NCBI GenBank assembly: GCA_030065055.1
Contig: JASJDS010000005.1
Span: forward strand, 1 to 60,745
Direction of reading: 5' to 3'
From: Calothrix sp. MO_192.B10
GTDB lineage: Bacteria > Cyanobacteriota > Cyanobacteriia > Cyanobacteriales > Nostocaceae
Length of the DNA: 60,745 bases
A program made the translations under genes and the position numbers. This document shows, piece by piece, positions 9,294 through 18,470 of the stretch; within the stretch, counting starts at the first letter, position 1; the number at the start of each line of letters is the position of its first letter. The notes under the pieces were generated by a model. It made no database searches. It was not told the DNA's origin and worked only from the letters and a program-made list of their open reading frames with translations.

Positions 9294-9939
9294 CGCTGAC
9301 CAACTGCTTTAAGATTTGTGCAACTGCATACAGTTGATTACCTTCGGCTGTGCTAAGAGTAAATTTATCCGAAAGCGCGTAGTGGGCAGAATTGCGATCA
9401 AGTTTAATAAATAAGTAGTCTTCTCCTGTAGTAATTAGGGCAAACACGGGAGATGTGGTTACACCGACCATATAGGCAAGGGTTTGTGGAATTGCTTGCC
9501 GAACACTAAAACCGTAACGCTTACTTTCTATAACAATTAACCACAGGCAGTCGCGGATTACCAATGCATCAATCAACCCTTCCAGTTGAGTATCGCCATC
9601 TTCTATTTCAAACCGGACATATTTTTCACTTCTGACTTGGTACGGTGGGTCGAAAAAACCCAGGCTTTCCAACAATGGAGACAATAGAATTAAGTTAACC
9701 GTACCTTTCGTAATAGCTCCACTATCGGCGTAGTAAAGATACCTCTGCTTAAGGTGTTCGAGTTTCGCTTTCTCTGCATCAGTCAAGGTGGGCAATGGAG
9801 CTTTCCACTCGGTAAAAAAAGTTGTATCTGTAGTGGGCAAAATACCAAGTCTCCCATGGGCTTCGGTAAGATTGGTAATTGCTTTAGTGATACCGAGAGT
9901 GACCATTGGGGTAAGAGTGAAGTTAAGACTATCCCCCAT
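9289..9939 (-). CDS. PD-(D/E)XK nuclease-like protein (restriction R-type)
   Basis: A 216-aa soluble protein resembling those annotated in cyanobacteria as restriction endonuclease subunit R, but containing only the nuclease-like part. The core LEGLIDALVIRD followed by VIESKR fits the D...ExK motif of the PD-(D/E)XK fold (about residues 118-140). An internal Met at residue 12 is an alternative start. No helicase motor, methylase or specificity gene is nearby, so it is not a complete restriction system. Its stop codon lies against the end hairpin of the tnpB remnant, so the element probably inserted just beyond the gene. Confidence 0.65.
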   Translation of the reverse strand: MGDSLNFTLTPMVTLGITKAITNLTEAHGRLGILPTTDTTFFTEWKAPLPTLTDAEKAKLEHLKQRYLYYADSGAITKGTVNLILLSPLLESLGFFDPPYQVRSEKYVRFEIEDGDTQLEGLIDALVIRDCLWLIVIESKRYGFSVRQAIPQTLAYMVGVTTSPVFALITTGEDYLFIKLDRNSAHYALSDKFTLSTAEGNQLYAVAQILKQLVSV

Positions 9940-9968
9940 GCTAACACACCCTTTATAGCGCTACGCGC

Positions 9969-10022
9969 AAGTCAAAAGTCAAAAGTCAAAAGTCAAAAGT
10001 CAAAAGTCAAAAGTCAAAAGTT
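9969..10022. repeat. STRR array (AGTCAAA)n
   Basis: About seven tandem copies of the heptamer AGTCAAA. A hairpin-forming repeat follows at about 10058-10110, where GGTTCGACTTCGCTC and GAGCGAAGTCGAAGG can pair. Confidence 0.9.
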
Positions 10023-10271
10023 GATTGCTCATGGGTTTGCTGCATTCAAGGATGTCCTAACGGTTCGACTTCGCTCACCGTTAGCCCTGAGCGAAGTCGA
10101 AGGGCTAACCTAATTTCGTAGTGCCATAATGATTGAAAATCCGACTAAACCAAACAGGGAAACAATGACCCTCATCTCTAACAAAATAGGTAATGGTTGG
10201 CTGTCCCTGACTTTTAAATATTTCTGAAGCCTTCATTTTCTTCATGAGAAATAACACCTATACCCTACAAC

Positions 10272-11219
10272 CTACAACTCGGCAAACTTATCCGTCGCCT
10301 CAATTAAAGCACTCAAAATACCCGGTTCGCTCATGGAATGTCCTGCATCGGGAACCACTATGAATTCTGCTTCTGGCCAAGCTTGATGCAATTCCCAAGC
10401 TGATATCATCGGGCAAACGACATCATATCTTCCCTGGACAATTACGGCAGGAATATGACGAAGTTTTGACACATTTCTAATTAATTGGTCTTCTGTTGAC
10501 AAAAAACCTTTATTAACAAAATAATGACACTCAATTCTGGCAAAAGCGGTGGCAAATTCACTTTCACCAAATTTTTCCATTAACCCCACATCAGGAAGTA
10601 GCTTACTAGTACTTGCTTCCCAAATAGACCAAGCACGGGCAGCTTCTATCCGTACATCTAAATCTTCACTTGTCAAGCGTTTGTAATAAGCACTTAACAT
10701 ATCTTGCCTTTCTGTAACAGGTATGGGTTTAACATATTCCTCCCAAGCATCGGGGAAAATATTACTCGCGCCTTCTTGGTAGAACCACCGTAATTCCTTT
10801 TGTCGCAGCATGAAAATACCCCGGAGGATTAATCCAGTGCAACTTTCTGGGTGGGTTTGACTGTAAGCTAATGATAAAGTGCTTCCCCAACTCCCACCAA
10901 AAACAACCCATTTTTTTATCCCTAAATGCGATCGCAGTTTTTCAATATCCCTAACTAAATCCCAGGTTGTATTCTCTCGTAATTCAGCGTGGGGAGTACT
11001 CTTACCACACCCCCGTTGATCGAACATGACTAAGCGCCATTTATCTGGGTGGAAATATTGGCGATAAACAGGGGGACAACCACCACCTGGTCCTCCGTGG
11101 AGCAATACTACAGGTTTACCTTCTGGGTTACCTGACTCTTCAAAATGAATAGTGTGAATATCAGATACCTTTAAGCTACCTTGTTGATAAGGTTCTCTGG
11201 ATGGGTATAGTTCGCGCAT
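10272..11219 (-). CDS. pip: Proline iminopeptidase
   Basis: Alpha/beta-hydrolase of peptidase family S33 that removes N-terminal proline from peptides in the cytoplasm. The 315-aa length is usual for the family. The oxyanion-hole motif HGGPGGG is at about residues 42-48, and the nucleophile elbow is GGSWGS (Ser near 110). Also present are DQRGCGKS, the acid-side segment VQGRYDVVCP and the catalytic His in VPDAGHSMSEPG near the C-terminus. The start at MRELYPSREPY matches family members. It is monocistronic, with AT-rich DNA upstream. Confidence 0.95.
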   Translation of the reverse strand: MRELYPSREPYQQGSLKVSDIHTIHFEESGNPEGKPVVLLHGGPGGGCPPVYRQYFHPDKWRLVMFDQRGCGKSTPHAELRENTTWDLVRDIEKLRSHLGIKKWVVFGGSWGSTLSLAYSQTHPESCTGLILRGIFMLRQKELRWFYQEGASNIFPDAWEEYVKPIPVTERQDMLSAYYKRLTSEDLDVRIEAARAWSIWEASTSKLLPDVGLMEKFGESEFATAFARIECHYFVNKGFLSTEDQLIRNVSKLRHIPAVIVQGRYDVVCPMISAWELHQAWPEAEFIVVPDAGHSMSEPGILSALIEATDKFAEL

Positions 11220-11396
11220 TTTTAATTATGAAATACTGGGAAATAATTGTGACTTTTAAAAAAGATATCTTAAGGTAGATGCGAAATTAGCAAAATATAT
11301 TAGATAATCTTTCACCCAAGTACATTATCTGTCAATTTTGTATACAAATCTGATTGTAAAGAAAAAATAGTTTTTTATTCATAAATATTTTTTATA

Positions 11397-11682
11397 GTGT
11401 CAATTCCTCCGTCACAGAAATTTACAGAGCAATACAACATAGAAAATCCTGACTCTGAAATCGATGAAACTACTACATCCCCACCAAACACAGATATTGA
11501 TTTAGAATTTATTTTTACCAGAGATATTAAATCTCGCCAAGAAACCATTTACTTTATTGTAGGTAATCGTTTCTTTGATGGCGATCACCAAAATAATTAT
11601 GAACCCCATCCTGAATTCTATGAACCCAATCAAGAAAGAGGAATGGGGCAAATATTGGGGTGAGGACACTCGTTTACTATAA
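11397..11682 (+). pseudogene. Frameshifted, truncated alpha-amylase (GH13) fragment
   Basis: The first frame (GTG start, 88 codons to 11663) contains RDIKSRQETIYFIVGNRFF followed by DGDHQNN. This matches the N-terminal strand and calcium-site region of GH13 alpha-amylases (IYxIVxDRFxDGDxxNN). A +1 frame change near 11630 then restores KKEEWGKYWGED, the segment that normally continues as YWGGDLQGI. That frame stops at 11682. The catalytic barrel is absent. I therefore read it as a decayed remnant of about 95 codons, not a small intact gene. In the family the Asp after IV is usual; here it is Gly-Asn. Confidence 0.75.
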
Positions 11683-11719
11683 CTATTCTAGGAGAGCCAA
11701 AAATTAATGTTCCTAGAGT

Positions 11720-12214
11720 TTAACCATTCAAACTTAAATGAATAGACGAACCTATTGCAATTCCTACAATAGATAAACCGAGAATAAATACTATAGAGTG
11801 AAAAGTAGAAAATGATGGCTGCAATTTAATACCAGTCCTTGTGGCAATCTCAAGCCATCCCCATACGGAAGATACAGCCAATAGAGTAAATTCTAGAATA
11901 TTACTTGGTATATTTCTACTAAGAGGAACCACAACAGAACTAACACATGAAACTGTAATTATAGTAGAAGGCATATTAGAAGACATGGAATTAATCTTCA
12001 AAATTTTATAAATTTTATCAATCGCTCTTCTGATAGTTTGCTGTGTTTGCTTAAATAATAGTACAGATAACAAAATTACCATCAACATTGCTAAGGCAAT
12101 CACTATAGGCAATCCCCAACTAGGAGTTTGTGGAACTATTAGACCAATTAGGATGCACCACCATAATGTTAAAATCAGCCATCGCCAGCTGGAAAGTTTT
12201 AATTTAGGCATCAT
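11720..12214 (-). CDS. Hypothetical four-helix membrane protein
   Basis: Unrecognised 164-aa integral membrane protein. Hydrophobic segments lie at about residues 10-28, 31-53, 84-120 (possibly broken) and 138-160. A basic Gln/Lys/Arg-rich loop (FKQTQQTIRRAIDKIYKILK) follows the second helix. The N-terminus MMPKLKLSSWRWLILTLWW suggests a basic cytoplasmic end. It is divergent from the EEP-family gene with about 100 bp between them. No functional motif was seen. Confidence 0.6.
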   Translation of the reverse strand: MMPKLKLSSWRWLILTLWWCILIGLIVPQTPSWGLPIVIALAMLMVILLSVLLFKQTQQTIRRAIDKIYKILKINSMSSNMPSTIITVSCVSSVVVPLSRNIPSNILEFTLLAVSSVWGWLEIATRTGIKLQPSFSTFHSIVFILGLSIVGIAIGSSIHLSLNG

Positions 12215-12313
12215 ATAAATGTTTTATTAACATAACATCAAGATGACACAATCTTAATTACAAATTTACAGGACAGCATCAGTGATCCCAACGAAAACAA
12301 TTTTCAGAAAGCT

Positions 12314-13297
12314 ATGATCCAAAGAGTAATTTTGACACTGGCAACAATCACGCTGTTGTTTGTAGGTATAGTATCTTTCACATCCTATGAAGCTTGGAGC
12401 TGGCCGTTAGAACTTATAGCGCATTTTCGTAACCAGTATTTAATTGTATCGTTAATAATTACCATTGTTTTAGTTTTGCTATGGAGAAAGCATCATCTTC
12501 AGCATAGGTTGATATTAATAATTGCTTTAGTTGTTTTGGGTTTAAATGCGATTGATATCATGCCTTGGTATTTGCCTAATCCACAACGGGTAGATGTAAA
12601 TACACCTGAAAAAATGCGGGTTTTATCTTTTAACATTAATACTCAAAATACCCATCTACAAGAAATTGTTAATTTAGTACAAGATACCAAGCCTGATGTG
12701 GCTTTATTTATTGAAGTAAATCGAGGTATGGTTCAGAAATTAAAAACTGAACTCAAGGAATCTCTACCTTATAATTTCAGAAGCCCTGGTGGTGGTTTAG
12801 CTATCTTCAGTCGCTCACCGATTAAAAATGCCAAGGGAGAAAATTTCTATGGACAAGGGAACCATAACCTGATCGCAACTCTAGAAATAGATCGAAAACC
12901 GGTAAAATTTATTGGCACCCATCCTCTAACACCAATCACACGCAGGACCTTTAACTATCGAAATCTCCAGCTAAATGCTTTAAGTAATTATATTTCCAGA
13001 TTGAATCAGCCAGTGATTTTAGCAGGTGACTTTAACTTGACACCTTGGTCACCTTATTATCGACAATTGATCCGTAGAATAAAATTACATAACACTCGCT
13101 TAGGTTTTGGTATCTTACCAAGTTGGCCGCGCACGACAACTTACATAAACTTGAAGGAGTGGATGATTCCTCTACTTAACATTCCCATCGATCATTGTTT
13201 CGTCAGTAAGCATTTTAAGGTGGCTAATATTTACACAGGAGATAATGCCAATTCTGACCACGCACCACTAATTGTAGACTTGGTATTACACTCCTAG
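12314..13297 (+). CDS. Membrane-anchored endonuclease/exonuclease/phosphatase family protein
   Basis: A 327-aa protein with three N-terminal membrane helices (about residues 5-22, 42-60 and 67-85) and a C-terminal EEP catalytic domain, as in YafD-like proteins. Domain motifs are present: MRVLSFNIN at the start, PDVALFIEVN (metal-binding Glu), GTHPLTP, LAGDFNLTPWS (catalytic Asp-Asn) and SDHAPLIVDL at the end (catalytic Asp-His). Such enzymes cleave phosphodiesters. Whether this one acts on nucleic acid, lipid or sugar phosphates cannot be said. The catalytic domain would face one side of the cytoplasmic membrane. Confidence 0.85.
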   Translation: MIQRVILTLATITLLFVGIVSFTSYEAWSWPLELIAHFRNQYLIVSLIITIVLVLLWRKHHLQHRLILIIALVVLGLNAIDIMPWYLPNPQRVDVNTPEKMRVLSFNINTQNTHLQEIVNLVQDTKPDVALFIEVNRGMVQKLKTELKESLPYNFRSPGGGLAIFSRSPIKNAKGENFYGQGNHNLIATLEIDRKPVKFIGTHPLTPITRRTFNYRNLQLNALSNYISRLNQPVILAGDFNLTPWSPYYRQLIRRIKLHNTRLGFGILPSWPRTTTYINLKEWMIPLLNIPIDHCFVSKHFKVANIYTGDNANSDHAPLIVDLVLHS

Positions 13298-13603
13298 TGG
13301 TCTGTCCCATAAGTTCTGATGGCTAGTTAAGGTGATCCCCGACTTCTGAATCAATATCCACACATTGTAGCAATTCCTCTGTGCTCTGAAGAGACAGAGT
13401 TTTGTGCCTGTCGTCTTACCAGATAATTTCTGATTTGATATTTCCCGATCTGTTTATCTCTAGTTATACTGGTGGTTGCAGAAAGTGCCAGAAATTACTT
13501 ATTTTTTTAATTGAAAGGATGATAGCGATCGTTAATCAACAAATGATGATTAAGTATTATTCGATCATTGTAAACTGGCTTGTGGTTGAGGGATAAAATA
13601 TAT
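13298..13603. other. Intergenic region with half palindrome repeat
   Basis: Positions 13312-13378 carry AGTTCTGATGGCTAG, then GATCCCCGACTTCTGAATC and CACATTGTAGCAATTCCT, nearly identical to 52858-52922. A short open frame further downstream is not supported by any recognised family. Confidence 0.7.
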
Positions 13604-14773
13604 ATGAAAGCGATGATTCTCGCGGCTGGTAAAGGTACTCGTGTACGCCCAATTACTTACACAATTCCCAAACCGATGATTCCTATCCTGCAAAAGCCAG
13701 TGATGGAATTTTTACTGGAATTGCTTCGCCAGCACGGATTTGACCAAATCATGGTGAATGTGAGCCATTTGGCTGAGGAAATTGAAAGTTATTTCCGCGA
13801 TGGTCAACGATTTGGGGTGCAACTCGCCTATTCTTTTGAAGGACGCATTGTTGACGGTAATTTGGTGGGGGAAGCCATCGGTTCTGCTGGTGGAATGCGA
13901 AAAATCCAGGATTTTTACCCGTTTTTTGATGATACCTTTGTGGTGTTATGCGGAGATGCATTAATTGACTTGGATTTAACTGCTGCTGTTAAATGGCATA
14001 GAGCTAAAGGCTCCATTGCTACTATTATTACTAAACCTGTTCCCCGTGAAGAAGTTTCCAGTTACGGTGTGGTGGTAACTGATGATGATGGACGGGTGAA
14101 GGCTTTCCAAGAAAAGCCCAAGGTGGAAGAAGCTTTAAGTACTAATATCAATACTGGTATTTATATTTTTGAACCAGAGGTATTAAATTATATTCCTTCC
14201 GGAGTAGAGTATGACATTGGTGGCGACTTATTCCCGAAATTAGTGGAGATGGGCGCTCCTTTCTATGCTCTGCCAATGGATTTTGAATGGGTAGATATTG
14301 GTAAAGTACCAGATTATTGGCGAGCAATTCGCGGTGTCTTATCTGGAGATATTAAAAATGTGGAAATCCCCGGTCAGCAGGTGGCTCCTGGTATCTATAC
14401 TGGCTTGAATGTGGCTGTTAATTGGGACAAGGTTGATATCACTGGCCCAGTTTACATTGGGGGAATGACCAGGATTGAAGATGGGGCGAAAATCATTGGT
14501 CCGGCGATGATTGGACCCAATTGCTGGATATGCAATGATGCGACGGTGGAAAACAGCGTGATTTTTGAATGGTCCCGTTTAGGTCCTGGTGTCCGCTTGG
14601 TTGATAAACTTGTGTTTGGACGCTATTGCGTGGATAAAACTGGAGCTACTATCGATGTCCAAGCAGCAGCTTTGGATTGGCTAATTACTGATGCTCGCCA
14701 AACTCCACCGACTCAAACCCCTGCGGAACGACAAGCGATCGCAGAATTGTTGGGTAGTAACGGTAATTTTTGA
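13604..14773 (+). CDS. Sugar-1-phosphate nucleotidyltransferase
   Basis: Cytoplasmic enzyme that joins an NTP to a sugar 1-phosphate. About 389 aa. The N-terminal nucleotidyltransferase domain starts MKAMILAAGKGTRVRPITY and has the KPMIPILQKPVMEFLLE segment, GEAIGSAGGM and the catalytic/metal region VVLCGDALIDLD. From about residue 250 there is a left-handed beta-helix tail with hexapeptide repeats (PVYIGGMTRIEDGAKIIGPA). This layout fits the cyanobacterial mannose-1-phosphate guanylyltransferase or glucose-1-phosphate nucleotidyltransferase group. The sugar and base cannot be settled by eye. The ATG at 13604 is chosen because homology begins there. Confidence 0.85.
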   Translation: MKAMILAAGKGTRVRPITYTIPKPMIPILQKPVMEFLLELLRQHGFDQIMVNVSHLAEEIESYFRDGQRFGVQLAYSFEGRIVDGNLVGEAIGSAGGMRKIQDFYPFFDDTFVVLCGDALIDLDLTAAVKWHRAKGSIATIITKPVPREEVSSYGVVVTDDDGRVKAFQEKPKVEEALSTNINTGIYIFEPEVLNYIPSGVEYDIGGDLFPKLVEMGAPFYALPMDFEWVDIGKVPDYWRAIRGVLSGDIKNVEIPGQQVAPGIYTGLNVAVNWDKVDITGPVYIGGMTRIEDGAKIIGPAMIGPNCWICNDATVENSVIFEWSRLGPGVRLVDKLVFGRYCVDKTGATIDVQAAALDWLITDARQTPPTQTPAERQAIAELLGSNGNF

Positions 14774-15241
14774 CACTCTCCTGCCTAAAGGCGAGGAGAT
14801 TCTTGGTACCCTACGGGAAGCCGCTCCGCGTCTACAACGAGTCCACTTAAACTAGACTCCTTGCGGCATCTAGCCCAGAGGTGGTTCTCTCCTCAAGCTT
14901 TAACTTCCCGTATGCCCTACGGTAGTTGCATTACTGCAAAATTTGTTTGATTTAAACCTCGTCCTTAAGGACGGGGTCTTATTTAAATGCTGTTCGTCTA
15001 GTTCCCATGAAAATTTTACCTATTCCTGGGTTTCATCTAGAACTGTGGAATAGAACCCCATATTTTCAGTTGTCAAGGTTCAGCGTTTGCTCCTTAGGCA
15101 ACAATCGGGTTTTTTGAGTGGTTGATTACCCTTCCACTATGGTGATTCTACCATGTTGACGGCAAATAAATTTGCTGTTGGCTCTACATCTCCTGCCTTT
15201 AGGACGTATGTGAGTGAGGAGGTCACTCACATACTCAGGAG
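14770..15241. mobile_element. Non-coding IS200/IS605-like element remnant
   Basis: Begins directly after the preceding stop codon with TTGACACTCTCCTGCCTAAAG and then GAGGAGATTCTT. This is the inverse complement of the end hairpin at 42142-42176, with compensatory stem changes. It holds a perfect 14-bp palindrome (CGTCCTTAAGGACG, about 14960-14973). It ends near a nested hairpin at 15190-15241 (inner 10-bp stem TATGTGAGTG/CACTCACATA, outer CTCCTG/CAGGAG). No transposase frame survives. A small dispersed repeat lies at about 14807-14837. It is either a MITE-like derivative or the untranslated part of a decayed tnpB element. Confidence 0.6.
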
Positions 15242-15285
15242 TTTCGCGCCTATCGTGTAACCAGGTAAGGTGGGCTACCAAGCAA

Positions 15286-17310
15286 CTAACTCGCTAAATA
15301 CGTATATTTACTTAAACTTTTTTCATAGGTTTGTAATAATCTTTGAGATTCCGCCAGGGAAATATGCTTCTCTTCTAAGGCTTGTTCGCAACGCTGGCGG
15401 ATGCTTTCTACCATATCTTCGGTATCATACTGTACGTAACCTAGCACTTCATTCATAGTATCACCTTTAACGACGTGTTTAATCTGGTAGCCTTTAGGGG
15501 TGAGTTGGATATGAACTGCGTTGGTGTCGCCAAATAAGTTGTGTAAGTTGCCCATTATTTCTTGATAAGCTCCATTGAGGAACATCCCCAGATAATAGGA
15601 TTCTCCGCTTTTTAATGGGTGTAGTTCTAAAACGGATTTCACATCCCGCAGATCGATAAAGCGGTCAATTTTGCCATCACTATCACAGGTGAGGTCTGCT
15701 AAAATACCCCGACGTGTTGGTTCTTCATCCAAGCGGTGGATGGGCATAATGGGGAAGAGTTGATCAATTGCCCAGCAGTCTGGTGCTGATTGAAATACTG
15801 AGAGGTTGATGTAGTAAATGGAAGCCATAATTTTTTGTAGGTCTTCCAGTTCATCAGGTACATATTCTTGTTGTCTGGTGATATCGAGTACTTTTTGACA
15901 GCAAGCCCAGTATAGCTGTTCGGCTTTGGCTCTTTCCCTCAGACTGAGAATCCCTAAGTTAAAGCGGCTGATGGCTTCTTCTTTAAACTGAGCCGCATCG
16001 TGGTAAAACTCTTGGTAATTATCTTGGTTAAGTGATTGATAGGTTTCCCAGAGGTAGTTAATTACTTGGGATTCTCCTGACTGTGGCGGTTCTGGAAGAA
16101 TGGAGGGTACTTCGCTACTACTAAGTACGTCAAAAATTAGCACAGATTGATGGGAAGCGATCGCTCTGCCACTTTCGCTAATCAGTGTTGGTACGGTTAA
16201 ATTATTCTCTTCACAGGTATCTTTTAACTCTGCCACAATGTCGTTGGCATAGTTTTGCATATTATAATTTTTAGAGGCATAAAAGTTGGTTTGGGAGCCG
16301 TCATAGTCTACACCCAAGCCACCACCAACATCGAGGTATTTCATATTTGCCCCCAATAAAGCCAATTCTACGTAAATCCGGCTGGCCTCTTGGATGGCAT
16401 CTTTAATTACATTGATAGCAGAGATTTGGGAACCGATGTGGAAATGTAACAGTTGCAGGGAATCCAGCAGATTGGCATCTCGGAACCGATCTAAAGCATG
16501 GATAATTTCGGGAATAGTTAATCCAAACTTAGCACGATCGCCTGTGGAACTACCCCATCTTCCCATACCTTGGGTGCTGAGTTTGGCTCTCACACCGACA
16601 ATGGGTTTAATTCCTAACTGCTGACTGACCTGGATTACCAGATCCACCTCTTCAATTTGCTCTAGGACAATGATAGGGTTCTGTCCTAGCTTCTGGGCTA
16701 GCATTGCCGTTTCAATGTATTCCTGGTCCTTGTAGCCATTGCAAATTAACAATGCTCCTGGGGTATCCAACGAAGCCAGGGCAATCATTAATTCTGGCTT
16801 AGAGCCAGCCTCTAAACCAAATTGATTGGGTTTACCAAATTTGACTAAATCCTCAATTAAATGGCGTTGCTGATTGCATTTGACAGGGAATACACCATGA
16901 TAGACACCGGAATAATTATAGCGAGCGATCGCCTGGGCAAAACAGGCATTTAACCTTTCAATTCGATCTTCCAAGATATCAGAAAAACGAATTAACAGAG
17001 GTAGCCCCAAATTACGCTGCTTCAAAGATTGTACCAGTTCAAACAAATCCAAAGAGCCACCGCGATCGCCTTTGGGAGAAACCGTTACATGACCCGCTGC
17101 ATTAATGGAAAAATAAGGTTGTCCCCAACCCTCTATACGGTAGAGTGCTTCGCTATCTTCTATTCTCCAAGGACGGGGTGTGGGGGGGTTATGGGACGAA
17201 GATTGCTTTTTCTTGTCCTTATGTTGATTCTGCTGATTCAATTCTGCTTGATGTCCATTGGAGGATAAGTTCACCAGTTCATTAGCTGTCACAGTTAATT
17301 CAACACCCAT
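15286..17310 (-). CDS. speA: Biosynthetic arginine decarboxylase
   Basis: PLP enzyme converting arginine to agmatine, the first step of the plant/bacterial route to putrescine. At 674 aa it is of normal length. The N-terminal 45 residues are poorly conserved and polar. The PLP lysine is in YHGVFPVKCNQQRH (Lys near 144). Other family segments are FGLEAGSKPELM, the glycine-rich LDVGGGLGVDYDGS and the C-terminal catalytic-Cys region DLTCDSDGKIDRF. It is divergent from ndk, with a 254-bp spacer that carries a near-perfect palindrome. No operon partner is visible. Confidence 0.96.
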   Translation of the reverse strand: MGVELTVTANELVNLSSNGHQAELNQQNQHKDKKKQSSSHNPPTPRPWRIEDSEALYRIEGWGQPYFSINAAGHVTVSPKGDRGGSLDLFELVQSLKQRNLGLPLLIRFSDILEDRIERLNACFAQAIARYNYSGVYHGVFPVKCNQQRHLIEDLVKFGKPNQFGLEAGSKPELMIALASLDTPGALLICNGYKDQEYIETAMLAQKLGQNPIIVLEQIEEVDLVIQVSQQLGIKPIVGVRAKLSTQGMGRWGSSTGDRAKFGLTIPEIIHALDRFRDANLLDSLQLLHFHIGSQISAINVIKDAIQEASRIYVELALLGANMKYLDVGGGLGVDYDGSQTNFYASKNYNMQNYANDIVAELKDTCEENNLTVPTLISESGRAIASHQSVLIFDVLSSSEVPSILPEPPQSGESQVINYLWETYQSLNQDNYQEFYHDAAQFKEEAISRFNLGILSLRERAKAEQLYWACCQKVLDITRQQEYVPDELEDLQKIMASIYYINLSVFQSAPDCWAIDQLFPIMPIHRLDEEPTRRGILADLTCDSDGKIDRFIDLRDVKSVLELHPLKSGESYYLGMFLNGAYQEIMGNLHNLFGDTNAVHIQLTPKGYQIKHVVKGDTMNEVLGYVQYDTEDMVESIRQRCEQALEEKHISLAESQRLLQTYEKSLSKYTYLAS

Positions 17311-17452
17311 ATCTTCCTTACCTTTTATTAGTCGCCCACAAGCTTACAATTTAGCTTATTCATCTCTCTACCGAAATACAACTAAAAGATACTTTGTAGG
17401 ATAAACTCTGATTGGTCGCCTTAAAGGTGAAGAATAAAGAATTAGATCCCTT

Positions 17453-17485
17453 AGATCCCCGACTTCTTAAAGAAGTCGGGGATCT
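17453..17485. repeat. GATCCCCGACTTC palindrome, short form
   Basis: Two perfect 16-nt arms (AGATCCCCGACTTCTT and its complement) flank a single central base. It sits between the divergent speA and ndk genes. The same 33-bp palindrome occurs at 56703-56735. A longer-loop form lies at 52879-52942 and half copies are at 13333 and 39901. Confidence 0.9.
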
Positions 17486-17564
17486 GTGAACCCAGTTATT
17501 TGTCAATTTTCCACGACAAATGACAAAGTATAAATGACAACTCGTTTAGTTTGAGGAGATAGCT

Positions 17565-18014
17565 TTGGAACGCACATTCTTAGCCATTAAGCCTGATGGG
17601 GTACAACGCGGACTTGTGGGTGAAATTATCCGCCGTTTTGAAACCAAAGGTTTTACCCTAGTAGGTTTGAAATTTATGAGCGTCAGTCGGGAATTGGCGG
17701 AATCTCACTATGATGTTCACCGGGAAAGACCATTTTTTACCAGCTTGGTAGAGTTTATTACCTCTGGTCCTGTGGTAGCAATGGTTTGGGAAGGTGAAGG
17801 AGTGGTTGCTTCTGCAAGAAAAATGATTGGTGCAACCAACCCCTTAACTTCTGAGCCTGGAACCATCCGGGGAGATTTTGGGGTCAATATTGGTCGTAAT
17901 ATTATCCACGGTTCTGATGCCATTGAAACTGCTCAAAGAGAAGTTTCTCTATGGTTTAAGGATGAAGAATTAGTCAATTGGAAACCAGAGATGAAAACTT
18001 GGTTACACGAGTAA
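17565..18014 (+). CDS. ndk: Nucleoside diphosphate kinase
   Basis: Transfers the terminal phosphate from an NTP to NDPs through a phosphohistidine intermediate. 149 aa, the full family length. The start is TTG: the family N-terminus [17 protein letters not shown] begins exactly there, no ATG lies nearby, and a strong GAGGAG ribosome-binding site is placed 6-7 nt upstream. The catalytic histidine lies in [14 protein letters not shown] (about residue 115), and the nucleotide-site segment [15 protein letters not shown] is intact. It is monocistronic. Confidence 0.97.
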   Translation: MERTFLAIKPDGVQRGLVGEIIRRFETKGFTLVGLKFMSVSRELAESHYDVHRERPFFTSLVEFITSGPVVAMVWEGEGVVASARKMIGATNPLTSEPGTIRGDFGVNIGRNIIHGSDAIETAQREVSLWFKDEELVNWKPEMKTWLHE

Positions 18015-18213
18015 TTTAACTCCCTAGCCCTTGAGCGGGCGGTTGCGTCAACGGGAGAGGGAACAGACAACAAGCAACAGTGAGGGTTTTCACCTAGAAT
18101 ATCAACAAGTTTATTGGCTGTTCTGTTCTCTCTGCCCTTTAACTTTTTCTCCAAACCAAATTCACCCTTCGGGTTAAGTAATAAGTAATAAGTAATTACC
18201 ATCCTTCTTGATT

Positions 18214-18340
18214 AGGACTTACGCAAAATTCACGTAATTACGTCATTACGAGCGATAGCGACGTAATCGCCTAAAACTCTGGGATTGCTTCCCTACACTA
18301 CGTTTCGGTCGCAATGACAAATGTTGCTTGCGTAAGTCCT
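18214..18340. mobile_element. MITE-like element, 13-bp terminal inverted repeats
   Basis: A 127-bp segment bounded by AGGACTTACGCAA and its perfect complement TTGCGTAAGTCCT. Internally GTCATTACGAGCGA and TCGCAATGAC also form an imperfect inverted repeat. It contains no coding capacity. An obvious target-site duplication was not seen. The region on either side (18015-18213, 18341-18470) shows only AATAAGT-type short repeats near 18176. Confidence 0.8.
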
Positions 18341-18470
18341 GTTGATAATGGATATCACTCCGAAAAACTCACTAAGTATGACCAGCAAATTTTTTCAGAA
18401 ATATCCCAGACTCAGCAACTTTAATCCTATGTTAGGATATGGTAAGGAATAAAAGTAAGGAATTGCAGTC

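Noticed and set aside
9289-9939. Restriction-modification system
   Set aside because: Only a nuclease-like fragment is present; there is no methylase, specificity or motor subunit nearby.
10105-10245. 46-codon minus-strand frame next to pip
   Set aside because: It ends inside a hairpin repeat and matches no family known to me; too weak to call.
13402-13596. 64-codon plus-strand frame before the nucleotidyltransferase
   Set aside because: It is not protein-like and directly follows a dispersed repeat; it is probably leader sequence.
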